In this document: positions 32,922 through 42,355 of the stretch, in pieces | Position numbering within the stretch: position 1 is the first letter of the stretch | Layout of the letters: each line of letters starts with the position of its first letter | Source of the DNA: Bacilli bacterium | GTDB lineage: Bacteria > Bacillota_I > Bacilli_A > RF39 > UBA660 | Direction: 5' to 3' | DNA length: 64,000 nt | Assembly: GCA_016283935.1 (NCBI GenBank) | Contig: JAEENX010000013.1 | Coordinates: 161,759 to 225,758 of the forward strand | The notes under the pieces: model-generated | Databases searched by the model: none | What the model saw: only the letters and a program-made list of their open reading frames with translations | What the model was told of the DNA's origin: nothing | Position numbers and translations under genes: made by a program

Positions 32922-34919
32922 ATGGATAAGAAGTTGAAAGAACTATATTCGAAACGTGATTCATTTTTACTTGGAGCAGATGTATATGGTATTATGCTTG
33001 AACATGAAGAAGGTAAAATAACTGATGAAGAATTATTAGAAGATTTAAAGATATATGCACCAGTTTCATTTCCTCTTCCAACAGGAAGATACGGAAGTAT
33101 ATTAGCTGTAGCACTAGAATCACATAAATTTATTATTGCAGAATTATTATATGATAATGCAAAAAAAATCGGATTAAATTTAAATAAAACTATTTCACCA
33201 ATTGATGGTACTGAAGTTTGGTCATTAGGTGAAGAAGTTGCTTTTGCTGATGCAACATGGAATATTTTTACAGATTATGGTCATAATATAAATGATATTT
33301 ATAATCCACAATTTAATAATGATAAAGATGTTTTATATATTAGAAGAAGTATGAAAGCAATAGACAGATTATATAAAAAGACTAAAGCTCCAACTGAATA
33401 TAGAAATATGAAATTTGATTCTGGATTTATTGAAAAATTAAATTTAGAAAATGAAAATTTATTTAACAGTTTATGCCTTGTGGAAGTTATGTCTCAATTT
33501 GATTCTGATAGTATGAGTAAAGAATTATTCTATACACGTATAGATGGCGATAATTCATATAATTATGCTCTTCCAAATGGAAGAAGAGGTAATATTTTAG
33601 CGTTAGCTTTAAATATGAACTTATATAAAAGTGCAAAGTTTATTTTTAATCATGATAAAAATCTTAGTAATGACATAGTATCATATAATTCAATCGAAAG
33701 TGATCCACATACAATTATTGATGAACTTTTAGATTCTATTTTAACTTATTCACCAGAAGATTTATCTAAAAAGATAGAAACAGTTAAGAAAAGATTAATA
33801 GGATATGATATTAAAACTTATTTAAAAAATGTTATAGAAGAAACTGAATCATTAGAATATATAATTACTCAATGTGGAATTAATCCTGATAATAAAAATG
33901 TTGTAGAAGAATTTAAAACGAAAAGAGATGCATATATAGCATCAGCTGCTGCAATTGGTTATATTGAACAATATGAAGAAGGTAATCTATCTGATGAAGA
34001 GTTCTTCTTAAAAATAGGAATGTTCGCTATAGGAATCTATGCGTTACCAAGTGGAAGATATGGTAATCTATTAGCATTAGCTTTAGAAACAAATAATTTT
34101 ATTTCTGCAGATTTCATATGTGAAAATTATGATGTATTAAATTTAGATAAAGTAGATATCATTACAAATATTGACAACAATAAAAAATGGACACTAGCAG
34201 AAGAAATAGCTTTTGCAGATATTATATGGGATATAAACTATGCAGCTGATTCTAATGATGAATTAGATTATTTATATTCAGATAATTTAATAGAAAAAGA
34301 TATACCTAAACATATGGATTTAAATCAATGTAAGATTCTTAGTAAGCAATTGTCTTCTTTAGAAAATTTATATGAACAATGTCCAAGTGCAGGCAAAATA
34401 TACAAAAAAGTTGAAGAACATGAAATATCTAAAGGTGATTATAATAAAATCAAATCAACATTTAGAACTTGTATGGAAACAGTATATAAATTAACAAAAT
34501 GTGATTCTAATGATTTATCTGATCAAGAATTATTATCTTCTATTCAACCAAACTTTGAATATCCACTTCCATCTGGAAAAATTGGAAATATAATTGCTTT
34601 AGCATTGGAATTAAATTTATATATAAGTTCAAGATTAATTATTGATAATGAAAAAGCATTGGATTTAAATCTACAAAAAGTAGCATATGATAAAAAAACA
34701 TCTAATCAAATATTTGATATAAAAGATGAAATAGTTGAATCTTTAAAAATATATGATCCATCTAAAATGTTAGAATTAGCAGAGCATTTAGAATCTATGT
34801 CAAGAGTTGAAGAAAGTATTAAATGTAAAAATACAGTTGTTGCTCAAAATCAAGCAATAGAAGACATTTGTAAAAAACTAGGCATAACAAATGATAAACC
34901 CAATATGGGTAGTAAATAA
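32922..34919 (+). CDS. Four-repeat protein with LPxGxxGxILALAL motif (unrecognised)
   Basis: 665 residues from the ATG at 32922, preceded by AAAGGGG; the track's start is seven codons earlier. Four units share the core [YF]xLP[TNS]G[RK]xG[NS]IxALALExN: FPLPTGRYGSILAVALE, YALPNGRRGNILALALN, YALPSGRYGNLLALALE and YPLPSGKIGNIIALALE. Each core is preceded by a helix and an acidic turn ending in S/TDEEL-like sequence. Units 1 and 3 are followed by W[ST]LxEE[VI]AFAD and units 2 and 4 are not, so the protein looks like a duplicated two-repeat block (ABAB). Helix-turn-helix spacing recalls ankyrin-like solenoids, suggesting a binding scaffold. Cytoplasmic, no signal. Monocistronic between two terminators. 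Confidence 0.8.
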   Translation: MDKKLKELYSKRDSFLLGADVYGIMLEHEEGKITDEELLEDLKIYAPVSFPLPTGRYGSILAVALESHKFIIAELLYDNAKKIGLNLNKTISPIDGTEVWSLGEEVAFADATWNIFTDYGHNINDIYNPQFNNDKDVLYIRRSMKAIDRLYKKTKAPTEYRNMKFDSGFIEKLNLENENLFNSLCLVEVMSQFDSDSMSKELFYTRIDGDNSYNYALPNGRRGNILALALNMNLYKSAKFIFNHDKNLSNDIVSYNSIESDPHTIIDELLDSILTYSPEDLSKKIETVKKRLIGYDIKTYLKNVIEETESLEYIITQCGINPDNKNVVEEFKTKRDAYIASAAAIGYIEQYEEGNLSDEEFFLKIGMFAIGIYALPSGRYGNLLALALETNNFISADFICENYDVLNLDKVDIITNIDNNKKWTLAEEIAFADIIWDINYAADSNDELDYLYSDNLIEKDIPKHMDLNQCKILSKQLSSLENLYEQCPSAGKIYKKVEEHEISKGDYNKIKSTFRTCMETVYKLTKCDSNDLSDQELLSSIQPNFEYPLPSGKIGNIIALALELNLYISSRLIIDNEKALDLNLQKVAYDKKTSNQIFDIKDEIVESLKIYDPSKMLELAEHLESMSRVEESIKCKNTVVAQNQAIEDICKKLGITNDKPNMGSK

Positions 34920-34946
34920 TTAGTTAAAAAACTAATTATTTTTTTG
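34916..34946 (+). terminator. Rho-independent terminator
   Basis: AATAATTAGTT-aaaa-AACTAATTATT then TTTTTT. Confidence 0.85.
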
Positions 34947-35028
34947 TTGTAAACTTGATAGTTTTAAACAATATTATTAAAAGAATAATCTTACATAAGT
35001 GTTATGATAAATATGGACGTGATGTGAG

Positions 35029-35451
35029 ATGAAGAAAGCAATATTATCTAAAAAGGATCAAGTATTACATAAATTGGTTTTATTTGAAGTAAGAGAAAAT
35101 AGTCATTTATTAGATAAATTTATTACTGAAGAGCAACTCAAAGCTATGTATAATAATATGGTATGGGTAGAAGACAATCATATATTTATAAGAAATATAA
35201 CTGATATGGTTGAATATAAAAGATTATCATTTTTCTATGAAACAATTATTCATGATTTTAGTAAGAAATATAGAATAAGTGAAGATCAAGTTAAAATATT
35301 TGTTACAGATTGTAATACTCTAGGTGAATTAAAGGATGCAATAGGTTATTCAGTATACGCAGATTTATATGAAGAAGAAGTAAATAAAAAACAAGAAGTA
35401 AAATATGAAGATACACCTTTAGAAGAAGTAGGATATAGAAGTAGTTTATAA
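35029..35451 (+). CDS. Hypothetical cytoplasmic protein
   Basis: 140 residues, mixed helix and strand, no membrane segment. A basic N-terminus (MKKAILSKKDQVLHKLVLFE), a central DNHIFIRNITDMVEYKRLSFFYE segment and an acidic C-terminal tail (KYEDTPLEEVGYRSSL). Not recognised. It stands alone between the four-repeat protein and the lipid-carrier glycosyltransferase gene. The RBS is GTGATGTGAG, weaker than its neighbours. Confidence 0.65.
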   Translation: MKKAILSKKDQVLHKLVLFEVRENSHLLDKFITEEQLKAMYNNMVWVEDNHIFIRNITDMVEYKRLSFFYETIIHDFSKKYRISEDQVKIFVTDCNTLGELKDAIGYSVYADLYEEEVNKKQEVKYEDTPLEEVGYRSSL

Positions 35452-35463
35452 CTACTTTTTATT

Positions 35464-35492
35464 TTGTTTATTTTTATAAAATATTGTATAAT
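35464..35492 (+). promoter_or_regulatory. Promoter of the TagO/WecA-like gene
   Basis: TTGTTT (35464-35469), 17-bp spacer, TATAAT (35487-35492); RBS GAGGGCG follows. Confidence 0.5.
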
Positions 35493-35512
35493 TTTCTTGA
35501 GGGCGTGTAATT

Positions 35513-36556
35513 ATGAATTTATATATAAATGGTTATAATATTTTACTAATTGTATTATTATCTTTTTTAGTATCAGCTGGATTAGTACCATTAGTAAGAA
35601 AGATTGCATTTCATGTTAATGCATTAGATATTCCTGATAAAAGAAAAGTCCATTTACAACCAATTCCTTCTATGGGTGGTTTATCATTTTTCTTTTCATT
35701 TTTAATAGGATATATGTTATTTGCACCAAAGACTGATCAAATGCTTTCTATTTTAATAGGATCATTCATTATTATAATAGTTGGTATTATAGATGATATT
35801 TCACCTTTAAGACCACTTTGGAAATTATTAGGTCAAGTTGTTGCATCATTAGTAGTTGTTATATATGGAGGAATTACTTTTTCAGATATGACAATATTTG
35901 GACTATCAATAAAATTTGGAATGTTTGCTATTCCATTAACTGTATTATTTATAGTAGCTATTATTAATGCTATTAATCTATCTGATGGATTAGATGGATT
36001 AGCAGCTGGATCTTCAAGTATTTTCTTTTTAAGTATTGCTATAATTGGCTATATAATGAATAAACTTGGAGGATTAGATGTTATTTTATGTTTAATCATG
36101 TTAGGAGGTTGTTTAGGATTCCTAGTGTTTAATTTTAATCCAGCATCTATATTCATGGGTGATACAGGATCAATGTTCTTAGGTTTTATTATTTCTATAG
36201 TTGCCTTATTAGGATTTAAAACAGCAACTATTACATCATTAATAATTCCTATATTAATATTATTTGTACCAATAATTGATACACTAGCTGCAATCATTAG
36301 AAGATCTTTAAAAGGACAAGCATTCTCATCAGCAGATCGTGAACACTTACATCATCAAATCTTAGATTCAACTAAGAGTACAAAGAAAACAGTATTAATC
36401 ATGTACTTTATAGATATCTTATTTGCATCAGTATCAATACTATATGCATTAGGTGATAATAAAGTAGCCATGGTTATATATTTAGTATTATTAATATTAT
36501 TTGTAATATTAGTATTTAAAACAAACATAATATTAGAACACAAAAAGGATAGATAA
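35513..36556 (+). CDS. Undecaprenyl-phosphate N-acetylhexosamine-1-phosphate transferase (TagO/WecA type)
   Basis: Transfers a sugar-1-phosphate from UDP-HexNAc to the lipid carrier, the first step of teichoic acid or other wall-glycan synthesis. 347 residues with about ten membrane helices. Family motifs are DIPDKRKVHLQPIPSMGG, IIDDISPLRP, NAINLSDGLDGLAAG (catalytic Asp region), FMGDTGSMFLGF and REHLHHQIL (HXH loop of the WecA/TagO branch; MraY differs here). It is two bases upstream of a HAD phosphatase gene. The polymer could be the one controlled by the CpsC-CpsD-CpsB module, but the loci are 27 kb apart. Confidence 0.92.
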   Translation: MNLYINGYNILLIVLLSFLVSAGLVPLVRKIAFHVNALDIPDKRKVHLQPIPSMGGLSFFFSFLIGYMLFAPKTDQMLSILIGSFIIIIVGIIDDISPLRPLWKLLGQVVASLVVVIYGGITFSDMTIFGLSIKFGMFAIPLTVLFIVAIINAINLSDGLDGLAAGSSSIFFLSIAIIGYIMNKLGGLDVILCLIMLGGCLGFLVFNFNPASIFMGDTGSMFLGFIISIVALLGFKTATITSLIIPILILFVPIIDTLAAIIRRSLKGQAFSSADREHLHHQILDSTKSTKKTVLIMYFIDILFASVSILYALGDNKVAMVIYLVLLILFVILVFKTNIILEHKKDR

Positions 36557-36558
36557 AT

Positions 36559-37149
36559 ATGGCTGGAAAATCAAAGATAAAAATTAATTTATATGACTTT
36601 GATGGAACTATATATGACGGAGATTCTACAGTAGATTTTATTAAATATACATTTATTAAATATCCTAAATCTTTATTACATATACCTGTTATTATATGGA
36701 ATGCTATTTTATATGCATTACGTATTCAAGGTAAAACAAAAATGAAAGAAAAATTCTATGGAATATTAACATACATAGATGATATTGATGAATTCTTAGA
36801 GTTATTTTGGGATAAACATGAAAAGAATATAATGCAATATTATTTAGATAAAAAAGATCATTCAAAAGATGTAATTATAAGTGCATCTCCTGAATTCTTA
36901 CTTAAACCAATTTCTAAGAGATTAAAAGTTAAATATTTAATAGCATCAAGAGTAGATAAACAAACAGGAAAAACAACAGGTTATAATTGTCATGATATAG
37001 AAAAAGTAAAAAGATTAAATGATGTATTTGATGATTATGTTGTTTTAGAAACATATACGGATTCCATTAAATCAGATACTCCAATTCTTATGTTAGCTAA
37101 TAAACAATACTTAGTTAAACATAATAAAGTAACTGAAATAAGATTATAA
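36559..37149 (+). CDS. HAD-IB family hydrolase (phosphoserine phosphatase-like)
   Basis: 196 residues. Motif I YDFDGTIYDGDST, motif II VIISASPEFLLKP and a C-terminal YTDSIKSDTPILMLANKQYLV give the HAD-IB (SerB-like) layout with a helical C1 cap between motifs I and II. Members act on phosphoserine, lysophosphatidate or phosphoglycerol. Its placement two bases after the undecaprenyl-phosphate transferase favours a lipid- or envelope-linked phosphate ester, which is inference. Ends at a terminator. Confidence 0.85.
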   Translation: MAGKSKIKINLYDFDGTIYDGDSTVDFIKYTFIKYPKSLLHIPVIIWNAILYALRIQGKTKMKEKFYGILTYIDDIDEFLELFWDKHEKNIMQYYLDKKDHSKDVIISASPEFLLKPISKRLKVKYLIASRVDKQTGKTTGYNCHDIEKVKRLNDVFDDYVVLETYTDSIKSDTPILMLANKQYLVKHNKVTEIRL

Positions 37150-37177
37150 AAGAATAGTTTTACTATTCTTTTTATTT
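37148..37177 (+). terminator. Rho-independent terminator
   Basis: AAAAGAATAGT-ttt-ACTATTCTTTTTATTTT. Confidence 0.85.
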
Positions 37178-37224
37178 TATTTGATTTATAATAATAACTT
37201 AAGGAAGAGGGAAAGGAATTTAAT

Positions 37225-39138
37225 ATGCTAGAACTTAAACATGTTTTTAAGAAGTATGCAGTAAATTCGGAGTATATATTAAATGATATTAATCTAAAAT
37301 TAGATAAAGGTTTAATATCAATAGAAGGAACTTCAGGATCGGGTAAATCAACTTTATTAAATCTTATAGGTTTACTAGATAAACCTACTAAAGGTATAGT
37401 ATCTTTAGATGGTAAAAATTTAAAAAAACTTAAGAAAAAAGAAATAGATTATTATCACTATAAGAAGATTGGATTTATATTTCAAAACTATAATCTAATA
37501 GAATATTTAACTGTATATGAGAATATAACTATTACACATACTTCTAATGATGTAGATAAAATATTAAAAGACTTAAATATTTATAAACTTAAAAACAAAA
37601 AAGTAAATAAATTATCTGGTGGAGAAAAAGGAAGGGTAGCAATAGCAAGAGTACTTGTTCAAGACCCTGATATTTTATTATGTGATGAACCAACTGGAGC
37701 ATTAGACTCAAAAACTGGTGAAGTCATCATGAATATATTAAAGAAGATTAGTAAAAAGAAATTAGTTATTATGGTGACTCATAATCATGATTATTCAGTT
37801 AAATATGCAGATAGAATTATTTCTATTAAAGATGGAAGAATAGTTGATGATACTAAACAAATTAAAAAGAATTCAACTGAAGTAAAAGAGAAATATACTA
37901 AAGTTCATTTTAAAATAAATAAACTTTTTAAAATAATAATTAATAATTTAATAAATAAATGGAAAAGGAATGTATTAACTGCCATTGCATTTAGTATAGG
38001 ATTAATTTCGTTGTTATTAGTATTAGGAATAAGAAATGGATTTAGTATTAGTCTAGATAATTATAATAAAGAATATGCTTCTAATTTTCCTATATATATA
38101 AGTCCATATACACAAGACAAACAAGAAGAATTAAATGACTTATTAAAAGAAAAAGAAGTTAGAAATGATAAAGTATATTCTTATCAAGATAAACATGTTA
38201 ATAAGATAGATAAAGAATTTGTAGATTATATAAATATTAAAAATAATCTTATTAAATATAATATATATGGATATAGTATAGATAGTAAAACTATATTAAC
38301 TATTCCTACAAATAACATAGATGATTTTTATAATAACTTTAATATGTTATATGGAAATATAATAACTAATAATTATGATGTAATATTAGTATTAGATAGT
38401 AGTAATAATTTAAATCAAAATTTATTAAAACAATTAAACTTAAAAAATGATTCATATTCATATGAAGAATTAATTGGATATAAATATAAGGTTAATAATA
38501 ATCAATATACGATATCTGGTATTATGAAATTAAAAGAAAATAATATATTACAAATAAATTCATGTATATTATATAAGGATACATTTAATAGTACTCCTAA
38601 TAGTATATATTTATATCCAAATAATATAGATGATAAAAATGAATTAGTTAAATATATTAAAGAATATAAAACTGAAATAACATTTACAGATTATTCAGAT
38701 ACTATTAAAACAGCAAGTGATTTTATTATTAAAGCTGCTTCAATTATATTAATATCATTTAGTATTATTTCATTAATAGTATCATCATTCATGATAGGAA
38801 TAATAACATATATAAGTGTATTAGAAAGAGTACATGAAATAGGATTATTTAAATCATTAGGTATTTCAAATAGTAATATAAGAAGAATATTTATTATAGA
38901 AAATATATTTATAGCATTACTTGCGTCTATAATATCAATTGTCATAACTATGTTAATAAGTTATCCAATCAATGATTTATTATTTGAATATACATCATTA
39001 AATAATATACTATTATTAAATACAGGCATTGTTTTTATAATTGTAATAATAAGTATAATAGTATCTGTATTAGGATCATTTATTCCTGCATTTGGAATAT
39101 CAAGATTAAAAATAGTAGATGCATTAAAATATGAGTAA
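37225..39138 (+). CDS. ABC transporter with fused ATPase and FtsX-like permease (MacB type)
   Basis: 637 residues. N-terminal ATPase (about 1-220): Walker A GTSGSGKSTLLNLIG, signature LSGGEKGRVAIARV, Walker B PDILLCDEPTGALD, H-loop MVTHNHD. TM1 is near residue 250 (LTAIAFSIGLISLLLVLGI), then a large ectodomain (about 270-490) and three C-terminal helices ending IPAFGISRLKIVDALKYE, the FtsX/MacB permease signature. Type VII exporters of this form move peptides, lipoproteins or antimicrobials or act mechanically on the envelope. No partner protein is adjacent. Ectodomain very Asn/Tyr-rich. Confidence 0.92.
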   Translation: MLELKHVFKKYAVNSEYILNDINLKLDKGLISIEGTSGSGKSTLLNLIGLLDKPTKGIVSLDGKNLKKLKKKEIDYYHYKKIGFIFQNYNLIEYLTVYENITITHTSNDVDKILKDLNIYKLKNKKVNKLSGGEKGRVAIARVLVQDPDILLCDEPTGALDSKTGEVIMNILKKISKKKLVIMVTHNHDYSVKYADRIISIKDGRIVDDTKQIKKNSTEVKEKYTKVHFKINKLFKIIINNLINKWKRNVLTAIAFSIGLISLLLVLGIRNGFSISLDNYNKEYASNFPIYISPYTQDKQEELNDLLKEKEVRNDKVYSYQDKHVNKIDKEFVDYINIKNNLIKYNIYGYSIDSKTILTIPTNNIDDFYNNFNMLYGNIITNNYDVILVLDSSNNLNQNLLKQLNLKNDSYSYEELIGYKYKVNNNQYTISGIMKLKENNILQINSCILYKDTFNSTPNSIYLYPNNIDDKNELVKYIKEYKTEITFTDYSDTIKTASDFIIKAASIILISFSIISLIVSSFMIGIITYISVLERVHEIGLFKSLGISNSNIRRIFIIENIFIALLASIISIVITMLISYPINDLLFEYTSLNNILLLNTGIVFIIVIISIIVSVLGSFIPAFGISRLKIVDALKYE

Positions 39139-39152
39139 AAAGGAGTAATAAC

Positions 39153-39704
39153 ATGACATTATATAACTGTGTAATAAAAAGAAAAAGTGATGTTATTGAA
39201 AATTGCAATGATTATAGTTTTGCCATTGTTGATGAACAAGAAATGGAAAACTATAATGACATTAAACATTTAGCTGCATTTATAATTGGCAATAATATAT
39301 ATAATGTATGTGATAGCATGGATCATGGAGCTGCATTTAACTGTCTAAATGAAAAATATGGATTAGAAAATGCTACAGTAATATTTTTAGCAAAAGGTAA
39401 TTACTGGGAAATAAGAAATAAAATTAGTTCAATAGAATCATTAAATACATTAAAAAATTTTCTTTTAAGTATTGAACCGAGATTTGATGAAAATTCATCT
39501 ATAATGGTATATGATATAAATCCTAATATTAAAGAAAAAAGATATAAAAAAGAAGATTATAAAAATTTAATTGATCAAGTTGACTATGCAATATTTAGAA
39601 CTATTGAAGAAGAAAAAATTGTTGAAGAAAAAGAAAATCAAATACAACAAAGAAAAATACATCCATTTTTCAGGAAAATAAAGAGGCATATATGTGGAAA
39701 ATAG
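39153..39704 (+). CDS. Hypothetical protein upstream of dusB
   Basis: 183 residues. N-terminal mixed alpha/beta part with conserved-looking VCDSMDHGAAFNCLNEKYGLENATVIFLAKGNYWEIR, a helical middle and a basic C-terminal tail (RKIHPFFRKIKRHICGK). No signal, no membrane segment. Not recognised. It starts 14 bp after the ABC gene and overlaps dusB by 13 bp, so it is transcribed with both. Confidence 0.7.
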   Translation: MTLYNCVIKRKSDVIENCNDYSFAIVDEQEMENYNDIKHLAAFIIGNNIYNVCDSMDHGAAFNCLNEKYGLENATVIFLAKGNYWEIRNKISSIESLNTLKNFLLSIEPRFDENSSIMVYDINPNIKEKRYKKEDYKNLIDQVDYAIFRTIEEEKIVEEKENQIQQRKIHPFFRKIKRHICGK

Positions 39705-40663
39705 GAAATATAGAAATTAAGAATCAAATTGTACTAGCACCTATGGCAGGTATATCAAATACATCATATAGAAAGATTATTAAAGAAATGGGTGCAGGTT
39801 TAATATATGCTGAAATGGTATCAGATAAAGCAGTTACATTTGGCAATGTTAAAACAATGAATTTACTTAAGATGGATGATATGGAAAGACCTATTGCTCA
39901 ACAAATATTTGGTACAGATGTTGAGTCATTTGTTAAAGCTGCAAAAATTATTGAAGAAGAAATGCATCCGGATATTATAGATATTAATATGGGATGTCCA
40001 GTTCCTAAAGTTGCAGTTAAAGCTCAAGCAGGGTCAGCATTATTAAAGAATCCAGATAAGATATATGAAATAGTAAAAGCAGTAGTAGAAGCTGTCAGCA
40101 TTCCTGTTACAGTAAAAATAAGAGCAGGATGGGATTCTAATTCTATTAATTGTATTGAAGTTGCAAAAGTAATTGAAAAAGCAGGAGCTTCTGCAATTAC
40201 ATTACATGCAAGAACAAGAGCACAAGGATATTCAGGAAAAGCAGATTGGTCTCTTATAAAAGCAGTTAAAGAATCAGTTAGTATTCCTGTAATTGGAAAT
40301 GGAGATGTAACATCATGTTATCTAGCAAAAAAGATGTTAGATGAAACAGGATGTGATGCTGTTATGATTGGTCGTGGAGTATTAGGCAATCCATGGTTAA
40401 TAAAAGAGTGTGTTGATTATTTAAACGATGGAACTGAACCAAGAGAAATATCTAAAAAAGAAAGAATAGAAATGTTAAAAAGACATTTTAAATTATTAGT
40501 TGAAGATATTGGAGAAAAAGGCGCAGTATTAGAAATAAGAACACATGCTTTATGGTATATAAAAGGGTTACCAGGAAGTGCACCAGTAAAAAATAAAATA
40601 TGTGCATCTAAGACAGCAGATGATATGTTTAAAATTTTAGATGATTATTTGAAAGAAGAATAA
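39692..40663 (+). CDS. dusB: tRNA-dihydrouridine synthase, DusB family
   Basis: FMN-dependent reduction of uridines in the tRNA D-loop. 323 residues, usual length. APMAGISNTSYRKIIKEMGAGLIYAEMVSDKA, then IDINMGCPVPKV with the catalytic Cys, HARTRAQGYSGKADW, IPVIGNGDV and MIGRGVLGNPWLI (FMN phosphate site). The start ATG lies 13 bp inside the preceding hypothetical gene. Its stop is embedded in a terminator hairpin. Confidence 0.96.
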   Translation: MWKIGNIEIKNQIVLAPMAGISNTSYRKIIKEMGAGLIYAEMVSDKAVTFGNVKTMNLLKMDDMERPIAQQIFGTDVESFVKAAKIIEEEMHPDIIDINMGCPVPKVAVKAQAGSALLKNPDKIYEIVKAVVEAVSIPVTVKIRAGWDSNSINCIEVAKVIEKAGASAITLHARTRAQGYSGKADWSLIKAVKESVSIPVIGNGDVTSCYLAKKMLDETGCDAVMIGRGVLGNPWLIKECVDYLNDGTEPREISKKERIEMLKRHFKLLVEDIGEKGAVLEIRTHALWYIKGLPGSAPVKNKICASKTADDMFKILDDYLKEE

Positions 40664-40679
40664 AATTCTTCTTTTTTCT
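40654..40679 (+). terminator. Rho-independent terminator of dusB
   Basis: AGAAGAAT-aaa-ATTCTTCTTTTTTC. Confidence 0.85.
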
Positions 40680-40718
40680 ATGTTATAATGATAAAAATGT
40701 AGTAAATGTTAACGTCAG

Positions 40719-40754
40719 TTGTCAAATTTCCAACGCAACTATATAGAACGCAAC
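40719..40754 (+). promoter_or_regulatory. Promoter of the XRE-DUF4097 operon with direct repeats
   Basis: TTGTCA (40719-40724), 17-bp spacer, TATAGA (40742-40747). AACGCAAC occurs at 40732-40739 and 40747-40754, bracketing the -10; this is a candidate operator for the regulator encoded downstream. Confidence 0.55.
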
Positions 40755-40797
40755 CGACTCAACAACTATAATTAATGGCATGAAAGAGGTGATTAGT

Positions 40798-41427
40798 ATG
40801 ACAATTGGAGAAAGATTGTTAAAACTAAGAAAAGAAAAAAATATTTCGCAAGAAGAACTTGCAAACGAACTTGATGTATCAAGACAAACAATATCAAAAT
40901 GGGAGACTGATCAATCATTACCAGACTCTGATAAGATTATTCCTTTATGTAAATATTTTGGAATTACATCTGATGAATTATTAACAGGTAATTCAAATAT
41001 TAAAGAAGCACATATAGCAAATGTTAAATCTAATTTTGCTAGAAATATTGCAATAGCAGTTATGTTATATATATTCTCAATTATATCTATAGTATTATGT
41101 GCTGCTCAATTTGACCAACCTATAATAGGAGTATGTATTTTCTTTGCACTAGTTGCAATTGGTACTGGTATTCTTATTTATAATGGAATTTATTATTCAA
41201 AAGAATCAGAAGAAAAACCTTCAACAAAACAAAATTCATTAGTTAAACAAGTAACAGGTATTATTGATGCAATAGGTGTAACAATTTATTTAGTTATTTC
41301 ATTTGCTACAATGGCATGGCATATTACTTGGATTATTTTCTTAATAGTAGGAATTGTTAATGAAATAGTTAAATTAATATTTATGGTAAATGGAAAAGAA
41401 GAACAAGAGGTAGAAGATAATGAATAA
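40798..41427 (+). CDS. XRE-family regulator with C-terminal membrane helices
   Basis: 209 residues from the ATG at 40798, seven bases after GAGGTG; the track's ATG at 40780 precedes that RBS. N-terminal HTH MTIGERLLKLRKEKNISQEELANELDVSRQTISKWETDQSLPDSDK. Three to four membrane helices follow (ARNIAIAVMLYIFSIISIVL, CIFFALVAIGTGILIYNGIYY, and two near the C-terminus). Such membrane-tethered XRE proteins are common in Firmicutes next to DUF4097 envelope proteins and are thought to respond to envelope state. Overlaps the next gene by 8 bp. Confidence 0.9.
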   Translation: MTIGERLLKLRKEKNISQEELANELDVSRQTISKWETDQSLPDSDKIIPLCKYFGITSDELLTGNSNIKEAHIANVKSNFARNIAIAVMLYIFSIISIVLCAAQFDQPIIGVCIFFALVAIGTGILIYNGIYYSKESEEKPSTKQNSLVKQVTGIIDAIGVTIYLVISFATMAWHITWIIFLIVGIVNEIVKLIFMVNGKEEQEVEDNE

Positions 41428-42304
41428 AGGAGTAGCAATAACTTTTATAGTTATCTTATCTATATTAGCTATAGTATTAACAGGTGGATTTATATTTTTA
41501 TTAAGAAGTAATTTTACATGGGGATCATTTAATTTAACTTTAGGATCATATTCAGATAAATTAGTTGATAGTAAAACATTTACTTCTGCAGAAGAAATTA
41601 ATGTTGATACTAAAGCAATAGATTTATTTGTTGATGTATCTGATGATGAAAATATAACTGTTGAATTATATTCTGATAAAGAAGTAAATTATAGTTTTAC
41701 AAATGAAAATGATATTGTTAATTTAAAAGCACATATTAACAATTATATTTCATTTGGATTCTTATCAAAATCTCCAAGATTAGTTGTAAAAGTTCCTAAA
41801 GAATATGCAGCTAAATTTACTATTGATTCAAAAGTAGGAGATATTCATATTGCTTCATTTGAATCATTAAATCCAACAATTAAAAGTACAACAGGAGATA
41901 TTAAAATTGAAAAGGTTAATGAATCAACAATTGATGTAGGAACTGGTGACGTAAAAATTACTGAAGTTAAAGTATTAAATATTAAACAAGGAACAGGAGA
42001 TATAAAAGTACAAGATGTTGATTCTATTGATATTAATGCTAATACTGGTGATGTAAAAATTCAAAAAGTAAATAATAAAATGAATATTATAAATGGTACA
42101 GGTGATATCAAAATTCAAGATGCTATTATTAATGAAAATTCGAGCATTACTAATAGAACTGGAGATATCAAAATTCAATCATTATCAGGAGCTTATATTG
42201 AAGCAGACAATAAGGTTGGAGATGTCAAAGTTAATAACAACGATAGACATTTAGAATTAACTTGTACAATTCATACAAATACAGGAGATATTAGAGTTAA
42301 CTAA
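41420..42304 (+). CDS. DUF4097-family beta-helix membrane-anchored protein
   Basis: 294 residues. N-terminal membrane helix (VAITFIVILSILAIVLTGGFIFLL), then a beta-helical ectodomain. From about residue 137 the ectodomain contains nine or so TGD[IV]K[IV]-type turns (VGDIHI, TGDIKIEKV, TGDVKITEV, TGDIKVQDV and others), the DUF4097 signature. Function unknown in general; a surface partner of the upstream membrane-bound regulator is the usual arrangement. It overlaps that gene by 8 bp. A hairpin spanning its stop terminates the operon. Confidence 0.9.
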   Translation: MNKGVAITFIVILSILAIVLTGGFIFLLRSNFTWGSFNLTLGSYSDKLVDSKTFTSAEEINVDTKAIDLFVDVSDDENITVELYSDKEVNYSFTNENDIVNLKAHINNYISFGFLSKSPRLVVKVPKEYAAKFTIDSKVGDIHIASFESLNPTIKSTTGDIKIEKVNESTIDVGTGDVKITEVKVLNIKQGTGDIKVQDVDSIDINANTGDVKIQKVNNKMNIINGTGDIKIQDAIINENSSITNRTGDIKIQSLSGAYIEADNKVGDVKVNNNDRHLELTCTIHTNTGDIRVN

Positions 42305-42316
42305 TATCTTTTTTTG
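42286..42316 (+). terminator. Rho-independent terminator spanning the DUF4097 stop
   Basis: AGATATTAG-agttaa-CTAATATCTTTTTTT, nine-base stem. Confidence 0.85.
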
Positions 42317-42355
42317 TGCTATAATGATTATCCCGCTTAAAAAGGAGGTTATTAT

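Noticed and set aside
40732-40754. CRISPR-like direct repeats
   Set aside because: Only two 8-bp copies, no spacers and no cas genes anywhere in the window.
41850-42304. Tandem DNA repeat array
   Set aside because: The periodic pattern comes from TGDIKI codons of a DUF4097 beta-helix; units differ in length and sequence.
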